This document shows, piece by piece, positions 45,371 to 54,641 of a DNA stretch of 64,000 nucleotides (its first letter is position 1; the number at the start of each line of letters is the position of its first letter). The notes beneath the pieces are model-generated. The model was not told the DNA's origin and ran no database searches. It worked only from the letters and a program-made list of their open reading frames with translations. The translations under genes were made by a program, and so were the position numbers. The DNA is from an uncultured Bacteroidia bacterium (GTDB lineage Bacteria > Bacteroidota > Bacteroidia > Bacteroidales > F082): NCBI GenBank assembly GCA_902785755.1, contig CACZZO010000006.1, forward strand, positions 83,433-147,432. Reading direction: 5' to 3'.

Positions 45371-46999
45371 TCAGTTCGCCTTATAGACCTCCTCGCCGTC
45401 CACGATGGTGGCAAGGCATCTTGCTTTCTCAATCTGGGCAAAATCATCGTGCATAAAGTCACGATTAAAAACAGTGAAGTTGGCAAGCTTGCCCAGGCTG
45501 ATGGAACCCATCCGCTCCTCTTCGTGCCACATGTAGGCCACATTGCTTGTCAGGGTCTTCAGCGCCTCATAGCGGCTGATAGCCTGGTCGATATTTCTGA
45601 TATAGTCATCCGGGAGTGACGGCAGCTTCTTCAATACGCCCATGCAGAACGCCTGAACTGCACTGAACAAAGGCGACACCGGGTAGTCAGAATGGTTGGC
45701 CACCACGCCGCCTCCATCCATGATGGATTTGACTGGATAGGCATTATAGGACTTCTCTTCGCCAACATAGGCGACCTCCTGCGGAAAGCCGGCAGGATGC
45801 TTCATGGCCCACATGATGCCGCATACGGCCATAACATTGTATTCGCCCATTCTCTTCACATCTTCCGGCGTAACTTCCTGCAAGTGCGCAAGGGCATTTC
45901 GCATATCGAAATTGCCCACTTCGGTCTGCGCCTGGGCAAAAGCATCAATCCATGCCCGGGTGGCGCCGTCGCCAACGGAATGGACGTGAACGTTCATCTG
46001 GTGCGCGGCCGCCGCCTTGACGAGCCTTACCATCTTGTCGTGGTCATCGAATCTTGTTACACCCTTGTACCCAGGCTTGTCCACATAATCATCCAGCATC
46101 CACGCGGTGTGACCCTCCACAACGCCGTCGGCAAAGACCTTGGCACCGATTACCTTCACATGCTTGCCGTTATATTCCCTTGCCTCCTCTGCAATTCTAT
46201 CCATGTCCTCCTCGGGCGTATCGGTGTTGTCATTGACGAAGCTGCCGCAGAAGGAATACATCTTCAGCTTGCCTTCATCGTCAAGCTCCTTGTAGGCACG
46301 GGGGTCTTGCTTGGTCAGAAGCTGGTAACCGGCGTCATATACCCCCGTATACCCGTTTGCAAATGCGTATTGCTGGAAGCCGAGCAGTTCCTTCTTCGCC
46401 TGCGCAAGATCCGGCTGGACCCTCTTGACCAGATCGATGGCAGGCTTTTCGGCAAGCAGGCCATTCGGCTTGCCATTCTCATCAACATGGATACATTCCG
46501 TTCCCCATTGTTTCACGGCGTCTTCGTTGATGTCGAATGCCTCCATCGCCTTGGTATTGACCCACATCATGTGACCGCTACCGCTTTGATTGATCATGGG
46601 CTTGTCTGGACATATCTCATCCAATTGCTTGGCATTCAACTGATACAGCAGGTCATCGGACCAGCCCGAACCCACGAAGTGCGGTTTGTCCTGGTTCTCT
46701 TGGACATACTTCTTCAGAATGGCCAAGTAATCCTCAGGTGTCTTGCCTTCTGCCAAGTTTGCCCTGCCGAACATGATGTTACCTGCAAATCCTGGATGGC
46801 AATGCGCTTCCAAAAAACCCGGATAAATGGAATTGCTTCCATAATCCAAAACTTTGGTCTTATCCCCTTGAAGTTTCATGGCAGCTTCCTTGCTTCCTAC
46901 ATAGATGATTTTTTCATCGGTCACCGCGATAGCCTCCGCATAGGGCTTGAACTCATCCATTGTGATGACATTTCCAAAAATAATTGTTTCTGCTTTCAT
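45371..46999 (-). CDS. YtcJ-like amidohydrolase (2)
   Basis: 542 residues from the ATG at 46999 (MKAETIIFGNVITMDEF). The metal motif is EAHCHPG, later His in NVHVHSVGDGA and LAHLQEVT, and Asp in NHSDYPVS. Same family as the preceding gene. A reading from 47167 exists but overlaps the DUF3089 gene upstream and adds an atypical N-terminus, so it was rejected. It is in a minus-strand series with DUF3089, amidohydrolase 1, esterase and MATE pump. Confidence 0.85.
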   Translation of the reverse strand: MKAETIIFGNVITMDEFKPYAEAIAVTDEKIIYVGSKEAAMKLQGDKTKVLDYGSNSIYPGFLEAHCHPGFAGNIMFGRANLAEGKTPEDYLAILKKYVQENQDKPHFVGSGWSDDLLYQLNAKQLDEICPDKPMINQSGSGHMMWVNTKAMEAFDINEDAVKQWGTECIHVDENGKPNGLLAEKPAIDLVKRVQPDLAQAKKELLGFQQYAFANGYTGVYDAGYQLLTKQDPRAYKELDDEGKLKMYSFCGSFVNDNTDTPEEDMDRIAEEAREYNGKHVKVIGAKVFADGVVEGHTAWMLDDYVDKPGYKGVTRFDDHDKMVRLVKAAAAHQMNVHVHSVGDGATRAWIDAFAQAQTEVGNFDMRNALAHLQEVTPEDVKRMGEYNVMAVCGIMWAMKHPAGFPQEVAYVGEEKSYNAYPVKSIMDGGGVVANHSDYPVSPLFSAVQAFCMGVLKKLPSLPDDYIRNIDQAISRYEALKTLTSNVAYMWHEEERMGSISLGKLANFTVFNRDFMHDDFAQIEKARCLATIVDGEEVYKAN

Positions 47000-47009
47000 G
47001 ATTTTAAAA

Positions 47010-47975
47010 TTAATTTTTATCGGTTTGATTTGACTTATAAGTTGCAATACGTTTGGCGACATTGGCCTTGATGTTGTTGTAGAAGAAGGCGTAATCTTCA
47101 CCGTGGCGGCCATCCGGGCCGAAGAATTCGGAAGCGACTTTGGCGGCCTCCTCGTCCATTTTCTCACCCTTCGCGTGGGTCACCACTACGCCTCGGTCGG
47201 GGAACACTTGGGCATCCGCGCCAAGGTCTTTAATCTCTAATTCGCCAGTTTTCTCGTTCGGCCAGAGCGACCCTAAGTTCTCGCTCGCAGGAGCGTAAGT
47301 GTTGTCTAACTTCCAGTTGAGCGGGTTGATGCTCATGGAGCCCGGCTGTAGCACGCAAGTATTGGCATTCACTTCCCTATTCTTGGGCCCTTCGGTGTTC
47401 CAGGTGATGATAACCCCTGTGTCGCACTCGCCGGTGGCGAACTTCATGTGCGGGTAGGCCTTGAACTCGTCTTTGGTGAAAGCATAGCCAATGGGATAGG
47501 CGGCCACCATGCGCTTGTAGTAGTCGGGATGTTCCACGAAATATTTCTTCAGCACCATCTTGACGATGGCTGAACCCTGGCTATGGCCCGCGATGATGAA
47601 CGGGCGACCGTTGTTGTAGTGCCCGAAATAGTAGTCCAGCGCAGCAACGATGTCGTTGTAGGGCATACCGGCAATGGCTGCATCGAAAATGCCGTCCCTC
47701 TTCCAGACAACGCCGGCGTAGCGCAGGCCCACCTGGCGATAGTACGGCATGAACACATTGGTGGATTCGGCGTATGCGGATGCGTGCAGGGCATATTCGC
47801 CAGCAGCACCTTCCAGCATCTCAACATTGTCCATGGTCGCGTAATCAGGAGTGTCCTTCGTCATGCTCCCCATGATGTACTCGGTGGCGTACACGTAAAA
47901 CGTGTCAATGTCCTTGGTGATTTCCGGAATCTGGTACCAGTTTTCCTTTTTTGAATAGTCAATAGTCTCTTTCAT
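47010..47975 (-). CDS. DUF3089 alpha/beta hydrolase
   Basis: 321 residues with the nucleophile elbow GHSQGS and an FYVYATEYIMG opening typical of DUF3089 proteins. No signal peptide. It probably hydrolyses an ester; the substrate is unknown. It is followed by amidohydrolase 2 after 10 bp and is the first gene of the catabolic block. Its leader is A-rich without a Shine-Dalgarno. Confidence 0.8.
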   Translation of the reverse strand: MKETIDYSKKENWYQIPEITKDIDTFYVYATEYIMGSMTKDTPDYATMDNVEMLEGAAGEYALHASAYAESTNVFMPYYRQVGLRYAGVVWKRDGIFDAAIAGMPYNDIVAALDYYFGHYNNGRPFIIAGHSQGSAIVKMVLKKYFVEHPDYYKRMVAAYPIGYAFTKDEFKAYPHMKFATGECDTGVIITWNTEGPKNREVNANTCVLQPGSMSINPLNWKLDNTYAPASENLGSLWPNEKTGELEIKDLGADAQVFPDRGVVVTHAKGEKMDEEAAKVASEFFGPDGRHGEDYAFFYNNIKANVAKRIATYKSNQTDKN

Positions 47976-48059
47976 AATTGTAATTTTTGTTTATGGAATT
48001 AATTATAATATTAATTCATTTGTGCTTTGAAAATTTGTTTTTTCGTTTCGGTCATTATT

Positions 48060-48698
48060 TTATGGCAGAGGGGTTAATGGATAAACAATGTTGACTATAA
48101 ATATATTGGCCGCCAAGATGATGAGATTCATTGGCAGACCGATACGTATAAAATCGCTGAAACGGTAGCCTCCCGGGGCATAAACAAGCATGTGCGTGGG
48201 CGAACCGATAGGCGTGGCAAAACTGCTGCTGACGCTAATCATCAGAGCGATGAGGAAGGGGAAGGGTTCGTAGCCTATCTGCTGGCGTTCAATACGAGTA
48301 CTGTCTGTCCCTGAGCTTGTCGAAGGGTCGGTATGATAAAGATAAGCTTCAAACCAGCGACCCTGGCCTTCAAAGTAGTCAGGCTCGAAGGCTGCAAAGC
48401 AACCCATGAATTGGTTCACGGTAATTTCGCGCTCCAAAGCGTCAAAGACTTGCTCTGGGCTCTCCAAGTTTCTCTCTATCTCGTCACGACTGTTGGCCGC
48501 CGCTATATGCACCGCCCAAAGCGTTGACTCTATCTTGCCTTCTATCCCGTCCACGACATACTGCCCGCGCATGTCGCTGTTCACGAGAGATACTCTAAAG
48601 ACAAACACGAGTATGGCTCCAAAGATCAGCACATTGAAGAACGACATGATTCCGATAACACGCCAAGTGATACGATGTGACAGTTTACCCTTTTTCAT
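48060..48698 (-). pseudogene. chimeric gene: sensor N-terminus fused to SLC13 permease C-terminus at a REP repeat
   Basis: 212 residues in one open frame from the ATG at 48698. Residues about 1-120 are the start of a membrane sensor (one helix, then a cache-like periplasmic region with FAAFEPDYFEGQGRWFEAY) as found in Bacteroidales PP2C phosphatases or kinases. The end (about 135-212, PFPFLIALMISVSSSFATPIG) is the last part of an SLC13/DASS-type anion permease with its natural stop. The joint encodes DPSTSSGTD, which is the REP-like repeat at 48309-48327. Both parent proteins are truncated, so normal function of either is very unlikely. Confidence 0.8.
48309..48327. repeat. REP-like 19-bp repeat (copy 2) at the chimera joint
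   Basis: CCCTGAGCTTGTCGAAGGG, the reverse complement of CCCTTCGACAAGCTCAGGG, exactly at the point where sensor and permease sequences meet. Confidence 0.9.
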
Positions 48699-48765
48699 AA
48701 CACGGAGAAAAAAATGTGTTACCGCTTGGAGCCATTTGTGCAACTGTCTTATTTGCACTTATCGA

Positions 48766-49728
48766 TTATTCATCAGGGAACGGGAAATCAAAGTTAGGCA
48801 TGTTTCCAACATAGTGCATTGTAGGTGAGCCAGATATGCCGTCGATGGCCAAACCTGTCATGTTGATGGTGTAAGTGTCGCCATTTCTTGTAACCGAGGC
48901 TTCACCGCTTGATGCAAACTTGAGCGTTTTGAGGCTCATGCTTTGCACATAGATAATTGAGTTGTCATTGCTTGAATAGGTACCCTCTGGAATGTCGTTG
49001 TCGAAAGATGTCTCCGAGATGAATCCAATCAAGTTGCCGGTTGCAGTAATGAAAGCAGCGACGTTGTACGGCGTGGAGAAAATGTCAAGCTTTGTCCTGC
49101 CTGCCGTCACGAGGGGGGTGCCGTTAAAGTCGCCTTCCTCGACAGTGGAAAGGACAAAATTCAACATATTGTCTTCAAAGTCGACCGAAGAGGTTGCGAC
49201 CTGTGTCATGTCTTTCACTTTCTTGACTTGGACATCTGTTGTTGTGACGGTGAACTTGTCTTGGTCCATTGCGAGTGTAAACGAGCCATTGTCGGCAACA
49301 TAGACATCTGCTTGGTCCATAAGGGTTTCAAGGCTGAAGTTGATGATGTTGTCCACTTCGTGTTCTGCGATGAGATACATCGGGAAGTGGGCTAAAGGCT
49401 GTTGTGGGTCGAAAACAAGGTCGTGTGTGCCAGAGGTGTAGTCGCCTCTGAAAACGATGATGGCCCCTTTGGCTCTACTGCCCAAGCTACCAACATAATC
49501 AGCTTGCGACAACACTATAGCGTTGTAAATCAACCCGCTGTCTTGAATGTTTTCGATAGCAAAGGCGTTGTTGATGTCGAACTCAGTTGCGCCTAAAGTG
49601 AATTTTTGCGTGTGAGTGTCAGAATCAGTGGTGGTTTTTTTGCAACTCACGAAACTTGTTGCTACTGCTGTTACGAGCATAAATGCCCAAAAAAGCTTTG
49701 TGTTTTTGATGATTTGATTTGCTTTCAT
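48766..49728 (-). CDS. hypothetical lipoprotein
   Basis: 320 residues with a signal peptide and lipobox ATSFVSC (Cys29), so anchored in a membrane facing the periplasm or outside. Beta-rich, acidic, no family recognised. The 13 residues before the hydrophobic signal (MKANQIIKNTKLF) are unusual for a signal peptide and nearly copy the N-terminus of amidohydrolase 1; the leader DNA is also shared. Confidence 0.78.
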   Translation of the reverse strand: MKANQIIKNTKLFWAFMLVTAVATSFVSCKKTTTDSDTHTQKFTLGATEFDINNAFAIENIQDSGLIYNAIVLSQADYVGSLGSRAKGAIIVFRGDYTSGTHDLVFDPQQPLAHFPMYLIAEHEVDNIINFSLETLMDQADVYVADNGSFTLAMDQDKFTVTTTDVQVKKVKDMTQVATSSVDFEDNMLNFVLSTVEEGDFNGTPLVTAGRTKLDIFSTPYNVAAFITATGNLIGFISETSFDNDIPEGTYSSNDNSIIYVQSMSLKTLKFASSGEASVTRNGDTYTINMTGLAIDGISGSPTMHYVGNMPNFDFPFPDE

Positions 49729-50133
49729 AATAGTTTTCGATTTATAGGGTTTATTTAATTATGGTATCAAAATCTTCTGCGTCTTTCCGTGAACAGACCT
49801 CATTCCCAATGTCAATGAGGCATGAAACATGGCTGCAAAAATAAGAATTATCCTGCAAACGGCATAGCCTCTCAGGGTAAACTCACAAAAAGTTTGGGAA
49901 ATTAGCATGTTATGAACAGAATTTGATGCAACTTTTACAAATTTGATGCGTTTGCCCTGATTATTGCATGGTTTTTCAGTCGATTTCAAAAGAATTGCCT
50001 ATTTTTGCACTCATTAAAAAGCCCTGAAAGGGCGACCCTATGTTATCGGGAGATTTTAATCCCCGCATTATCAGGCTGCCAAGGTGTGACAGCCCTAAAA
50101 TTGAGTAACTGCAAACTGTAAACTGATAAAGAG
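49729..50133. other. intergenic region with repeat remnants
   Basis: 405 bp without a credible gene. It holds the -7 box for rbfA (TATTTTTG, 50000-50007) and, in the rbfA leader, a repeat remnant: a small palindrome (GCCCTGAAAGGGC, 50021-50033) and a copy of the right half of the 36413-36482 element (50074-50096). Confidence 0.6.
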
Positions 50134-50478
50134 ATGGACGGCAAAAGATTAGAAAGAGTAAACAAACTGATACAGAAAGAATTAGGCGATATTTTCCAGA
50201 AGGAACTGAAGCCGAAAGTGCCGATGTTGATGATAACGGTGACCCATGTGAGGGTCACGTCTGACCTTGGCTATGCAAATGTGTATTTGAGCGTTTTCGG
50301 CGTGGATGACAAGAAAAAGGTGGTCGAGGAAGTGGGCCAAAACGGCAGAGCTATCCGGGGCTTGCTTGGCAACCGCATCCGCCATCAGATGCGCGTCGTG
50401 CCCGAACTGCGTTTCTTCGAGGACGACTCACTCGACTACATAGAAAACATCGACAACCTGTTGCATCCCGAAAAGTGA
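50134..50478 (+). CDS. rbfA: ribosome-binding factor A
   Basis: 114 residues, KH-like fold; KRLERVNKLIQKELGDIF and the C-terminal VPELRFFEDDSLDY are hallmarks. It assists late maturation of 16S rRNA in the 30S subunit. The stop overlaps the GTG start of the permease gene (GTGA), so they are coupled. Confidence 0.95.
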   Translation: MDGKRLERVNKLIQKELGDIFQKELKPKVPMLMITVTHVRVTSDLGYANVYLSVFGVDDKKKVVEEVGQNGRAIRGLLGNRIRHQMRVVPELRFFEDDSLDYIENIDNLLHPEK

Positions 50479-51701
50479 GACTGCCGCTGTTCATAGCAAA
50501 CCGTTACCTTTTGGCCAAAAAGAGCCACAACCTCATCAATATCATTACATGGATTTCCATTTTGGGTATTAGTGTCGGCTCTTTTGCGCTTATCGTGGTA
50601 TTGTCGGCATTCAATGGCTTGGAGAAGGTGATTTCGTCGATGAACAATCGCCTCACGCCCGACTTGCAAATCGCCGCAGTGAAAGGCAAGACGATTGATT
50701 TGACGGCATTTCCATTGGGACAACTCAAAGAAATCCCAGGTGTTGAGATGGTGATTCCCACGATTACCGAAGACGCTCTTTTCCGTGCTAACGACAAACA
50801 ACACATCGGTCAAGTGAAAGGTGTTGGCCTTGAATATCAGAACATTGCACGGCTGAACGAAATCATCTACGGCAATGACGGCCTGCAACTTGCCGACGAG
50901 GACGAGCATAGCTTCGCCGTTCCGGGCGCGGGTGTGGCGTGGTATCTCGGCATCAATGCCCACGACCCTTACGCGATGGTGCGCGTGTATGTGCCCAAGC
51001 GCGGCAACGCTTCCATGATGAGTCTCGAAAACAGTTTCAATTCCGATGTGCTGAACGTGCGCAGCGTGTTCTCCACCGAGCAGGAACAAGACGAAAAATT
51101 AGTGCTCGTGCCTTTCGACTGGCTTTCGGAACTGCTTGAATACGAGGACAAAGCCTCAAATGTAGAGCTTTTCGTCGCCCAATACGCCGATATTAACAAG
51201 GTGAAAAAAGAAGTGAAAGCTGCGATAGGGGAGGACTTCATCGTGAAAAACCAACAAGAACAGCAAGAAACGCTTTACCGAATCATGCGTTCTGAAAAAT
51301 GGGCGGTGTATGTCATCCTCACTTTCATCTTGATTTTGGCCACATTCAACGTGGTTGGCTCCCTCTCCATGCTGATGATTGACAAGCGCAAAGACACCGA
51401 AATCCTGAAATCTATGGGTGCTGACAAACACTTGATTCAGCGCATTTTCCTCAATGAAGGCCTGCTAATATCCGTGGCGGGCGGCATCATCGGTTTGCTG
51501 TTGGGCATCATTTTGGTGCTGCTGCAACAGCAGTTCGGCTTCGTGAAGTTCGGCACAGGGGGCAATTATGTAGTGGACGCTTATCCAGTGCTTTTGAAAC
51601 TCAAGGATGTGTTGCTTATCTTTGCCACCATTCTCGCAGTGGGCTGCACCTCGGCTTTCCTTACGGTGCGCCACGCCTTGCGGAAAGAGGTCAAGGTTTA
51701 G
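50475..51701 (+). CDS. LolC/E-like ABC permease (FtsX family)
   Basis: 408 residues: an N-terminal membrane helix, a periplasmic MacB-like domain (about 50-260) and three C-terminal helices of the FtsX core. Family wording FIANRYLLAKKSHNLINIITWISILGI fits lipoprotein-releasing permeases, which pass lipoproteins from inner to outer membrane. The start is GTG at 50475, overlapping the rbfA stop. The ATPase partner is not in the window. Confidence 0.88.
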   Translation: MRLPLFIANRYLLAKKSHNLINIITWISILGISVGSFALIVVLSAFNGLEKVISSMNNRLTPDLQIAAVKGKTIDLTAFPLGQLKEIPGVEMVIPTITEDALFRANDKQHIGQVKGVGLEYQNIARLNEIIYGNDGLQLADEDEHSFAVPGAGVAWYLGINAHDPYAMVRVYVPKRGNASMMSLENSFNSDVLNVRSVFSTEQEQDEKLVLVPFDWLSELLEYEDKASNVELFVAQYADINKVKKEVKAAIGEDFIVKNQQEQQETLYRIMRSEKWAVYVILTFILILATFNVVGSLSMLMIDKRKDTEILKSMGADKHLIQRIFLNEGLLISVAGGIIGLLLGIILVLLQQQFGFVKFGTGGNYVVDAYPVLLKLKDVLLIFATILAVGCTSAFLTVRHALRKEVKV

Positions 51702-51745
51702 TTTGTGGGCAGCCGTCATTTTTTTTGTACACTAAAATTTGAAAA

Positions 51746-52882
51746 ATGCAAAACCTCATCGAATTACGCCATATCCTCCATGCGCATCCTGAACTGTCAG
51801 GACAGGAAACGCTGACCAACAGGATCTTGAACGAATGGGTGAAACAAACCCGCCCCGACCGAATCGTTGAAAAAATAGGCGGCTACGGCTTGGCTGCCAT
51901 TTACAAAGGCACAAGGCCCGGCAAGCGCATCCTCATACGTGGCGACATCGACGCACTGCACATCCCTGAGCCTAACGACTTGCCTTATCGCTCACAAAAC
52001 CAAGGCGTTTCGCACAAATGCGGCCACGACGGCCACGCCACCATCCTTTGCGGCTTGGCGCGATGGCTCGGTGAGCAACGCCCCGACCGAGGCGAAGTGG
52101 TCCTGCTTTTCCAACCCGCCGAAGAAACCGGTCAAGGCGCACAAGCCATCCTCAACGACCCTCAATTCGAGCAAATCAAGCCCGATGTGGCCTACGGGCT
52201 GCACAACCTGCCCGGTTTCGACAAAGGTAAAATTATGGTGAAGGATGGTTGCTTTGCGGCGGCTTCCTTCGGATTGAAACTCATCTTCGACGGTCGCACG
52301 GCACACGCCTCGCAGCCCGAAACGGGACACAGCCCTTCTGAGCTCTTTGCCTTGCTCATCCACCATTTGGAGAAAAAACGCGAACTGTTAAAAGAGGTGA
52401 AGCCGCTGACAACCTTCGTCATCACGCACGCCATTTTGGGCGAGGAAACCTTCGGCGTTGCGCCCGGCCACGCCGAGATTTGGCTCACTTTGCGCAGCTT
52501 CGACGACCGCAACCTGCAACTGATGGCCACTGAAATCATTGAGTTTTGCCGCGCCAAGGCCAAAGACCACCTTTTCGACTTCAACTTCTCCGAACACGAG
52601 GCCTTTGCCGCCACCAACAGCGACCCCAATTGCGTGAAAACCATCGAACAAGCCGCCCAAAACCTTGAATTGGGCTTCGGCCACTTGGACGAGCCTTTCC
52701 GCTGGTCGGAGGATTTCGGAAGGTTCGGGAGCATCTGCCCGATAGGTTTCTTCGGCCTCGGCTCAGGTGTAGAACAACCTGCGTTGCACGACCCAATGTT
52801 TGACTTTCCTGATGACATTTTGGAAGTGGGAATGGGGATGTTTTGGGAGATAATCCGGCAGGAGTTGGAAGTTAATAGTTAG
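51746..52882 (+). CDS. M20-family amidohydrolase
   Basis: 378 residues of the M20D/peptidase_M20 group. The metal ligands are visible in HKCGHDGHAT and in QPAEETGQGA; a dimerisation lid domain sits in the middle. It would cleave N-acyl amino acids or similar amides in the cytoplasm. Separate start 44 bp after the permease. Confidence 0.88.
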   Translation: MQNLIELRHILHAHPELSGQETLTNRILNEWVKQTRPDRIVEKIGGYGLAAIYKGTRPGKRILIRGDIDALHIPEPNDLPYRSQNQGVSHKCGHDGHATILCGLARWLGEQRPDRGEVVLLFQPAEETGQGAQAILNDPQFEQIKPDVAYGLHNLPGFDKGKIMVKDGCFAAASFGLKLIFDGRTAHASQPETGHSPSELFALLIHHLEKKRELLKEVKPLTTFVITHAILGEETFGVAPGHAEIWLTLRSFDDRNLQLMATEIIEFCRAKAKDHLFDFNFSEHEAFAATNSDPNCVKTIEQAAQNLELGFGHLDEPFRWSEDFGRFGSICPIGFFGLGSGVEQPALHDPMFDFPDDILEVGMGMFWEIIRQELEVNS

Positions 52883-52893
52883 GAGTGTGGTGC

Positions 52894-52929
52894 TGTAGGG
52901 CTGTCACAAGGTTGCTGAGCTTGTTGAAG
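52894..52929. repeat. composite repeat remnant
   Basis: TGTAGGGCTGTCAC (52894-52907), the left end of the 36413 element, is followed 8 bp on by CTGAGCTTGTTGAAG (52915-52929), a degenerate REP-like core. Confidence 0.6.
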
Positions 52930-52945
52930 CATTGTGGCTACCGAA

Positions 52946-53701
52946 TCACACCAACCGCATAATCTCTTGGACAATCGCCCGCGAATACGCATTCGCCACC
53001 TCGACGATGAACTTCCCAAAGTCGACGCGGGCGTTGTGATCGGCGGTGTCGCTGATGGTGCGGATGACGGTGAAGGGCGTGCCAAACTCCAAACAGACCT
53101 GCGCCACGGCCGCGCCTTCCATCTCAACACATTGGACATCAGGCAACAAAGACAATATTTCGTCCCGTTTTTCAACACTGTTGATGAACTGGTCGCCGCT
53201 GGCAATGTCGCCGAAATGCAAAGTCGGATTGAGGTTGAACTCCTTTACGGCCTCCTTGCCCACTATGCTTTCTACACCTTTATTAATAAGGTTGCTCACG
53301 GCGCGGCCCGCCAAAGCGGTCAGGTCGGGGTCGCTGTCCACATAAACGCGGTTGAGTAAAGGAAGCTCGAAGCGCGAAATGATGGGGCGTGCGTCCAAGT
53401 CGTGCTGCACCAAGCGTTTGGAAACGACGATGTCGCCCACTTTCAGGCCGTCGGCCAATGCGCCTGCCGTGCCAATGAAAAACAAGTCCGTCACTGCGAA
53501 CTCTTGTATTAATAAGGTGGCGGTAATCGTGGCGGCCACTTTGCCCCATTTGGAGAACGCCACCACGCAGCGCACGTTGCCGATTTTGCCCACCACAAAC
53601 TCACGGTTGGCGATTTTGACGACGGTCTTTTCCGTCAGAAGGGCTTTCACCTCGTCGATTTCTTGCGCCATTGCGCCTAATATTCCGATGTTTCGAGTCA
53701 T
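52946..53701 (-). CDS. mtnN: 5'-methylthioadenosine/S-adenosylhomocysteine nucleosidase
   Basis: 251 residues, purine nucleosidase fold. IGILGAMAQEIDEV at the N-terminus, FIGTAGAL, and VEMEGAAVAQVC with the catalytic Glu region are clear; SDTAD is the active-site Asp loop (ISDTADHNA). It recycles methylthioadenosine and S-adenosylhomocysteine. The stop is convergent with the M20 gene. Confidence 0.92.
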   Translation of the reverse strand: MTRNIGILGAMAQEIDEVKALLTEKTVVKIANREFVVGKIGNVRCVVAFSKWGKVAATITATLLIQEFAVTDLFFIGTAGALADGLKVGDIVVSKRLVQHDLDARPIISRFELPLLNRVYVDSDPDLTALAGRAVSNLINKGVESIVGKEAVKEFNLNPTLHFGDIASGDQFINSVEKRDEILSLLPDVQCVEMEGAAVAQVCLEFGTPFTVIRTISDTADHNARVDFGKFIVEVANAYSRAIVQEIMRLV

Positions 53702-53929
53702 AGTTTCAGTTTTTTATAACTACGTTTTTATAACTACGGATTCAACGGATTTTACAGATTTAATTCCGAAAATTTGAAGGACGCAAGCATCCAATGGATA
53801 CGGATTTGCCGCCGCATAACATCCGTATTAATCGGCACTTGTGCCAAGAATTTCCGTTTCAAAAATCCGTTACATCTGTTCAATCTGTAGTTTCTATCCA
53901 TATTTTTAAGCTGCAAAAATAAAAAATCT

Positions 53930-53937
53930 TACCTTTG
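53930..53937 (+). promoter_or_regulatory. -7 box for LOG gene
   Basis: TACCTTTG, 14 bp before the ATG at 53952. Confidence 0.65.
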
Positions 53938-53951
53938 CAAAAATTTACCGA

Positions 53952-54545
53952 ATGAAGAAAATATGTATTTTTTGTGGCAGCAGTATGGGCTTCGACCCGA
54001 TTTATCGCCAAAAGGCAGCCGAATTGGGGCACGTCTTGGCTGACAACCATTGCGAACTGCTCTACGGCGGCGGCAACGTGGGCTTGATGAACATCATCGC
54101 CGAAGTGATGAAGGAACGCGGTTGCCGGATCGTCGGAACCATCACGCAACACCTGTTGGATATGCGAGTGGGACGCCCCGACATTGATGAATTGATTGTG
54201 GTTGAGACGATGTCAGAACGCAAGAAAATCCTTGAGGATATGGCCGATGCCTTCATCGCCATGCCAGGTGGTGTGGGTACGATGGACGAGTTCTTTGAAG
54301 TGATGGTGCTCAGCCAGTTGCGTGTTTTTGATAAGCCCGTCGCACTCTTCAACGTGAACGGCTATTATGACGACATTGTCAGTTTCCTCGACCGCGCCAC
54401 CAACGACGGCTTCATCCACCGCGAGCACACCGACAACCTCATCGTCAGCGACGACCCGAAAGCGCTTTTGGAGGGCATCGAGAACTTCAAGCCGGTGGAA
54501 TTGAAGAAGTGGGTGAGTGAGATTAAGGAACAGGTTAATAGTTGA
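53952..54545 (+). CDS. LOG-family nucleotide 5'-monophosphate phosphoribohydrolase
   Basis: 197 residues, Rossmann-like. The signature PGGVGTMDE is at 105-113, with YGGGNVGLM upstream. LOG proteins cleave the base from nucleoside monophosphates, for example cytokinin precursors. The bacterial role is mostly unclear. The kinase-deaminase gene follows after 96 bp that contain a CCCCGTAGGGG repeat fragment. Confidence 0.9.
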   Translation: MKKICIFCGSSMGFDPIYRQKAAELGHVLADNHCELLYGGGNVGLMNIIAEVMKERGCRIVGTITQHLLDMRVGRPDIDELIVVETMSERKKILEDMADAFIAMPGGVGTMDEFFEVMVLSQLRVFDKPVALFNVNGYYDDIVSFLDRATNDGFIHREHTDNLIVSDDPKALLEGIENFKPVELKKWVSEIKEQVNS

Positions 54546-54641
54546 GAGTTTAGAGTTAATACCAGCCCCGTAGGGGCGGCACATCAGTAAGCAGGCGACG
54601 TAAGTCCCTGCGCTAACAGTGACAACAAAAACAACAATATC

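Noticed and set aside
49759..49989. 76-residue minus-strand frame before the lipoprotein gene
   Set aside because: Low-complexity leader-like sequence, no start signals, no domain; most likely non-coding.
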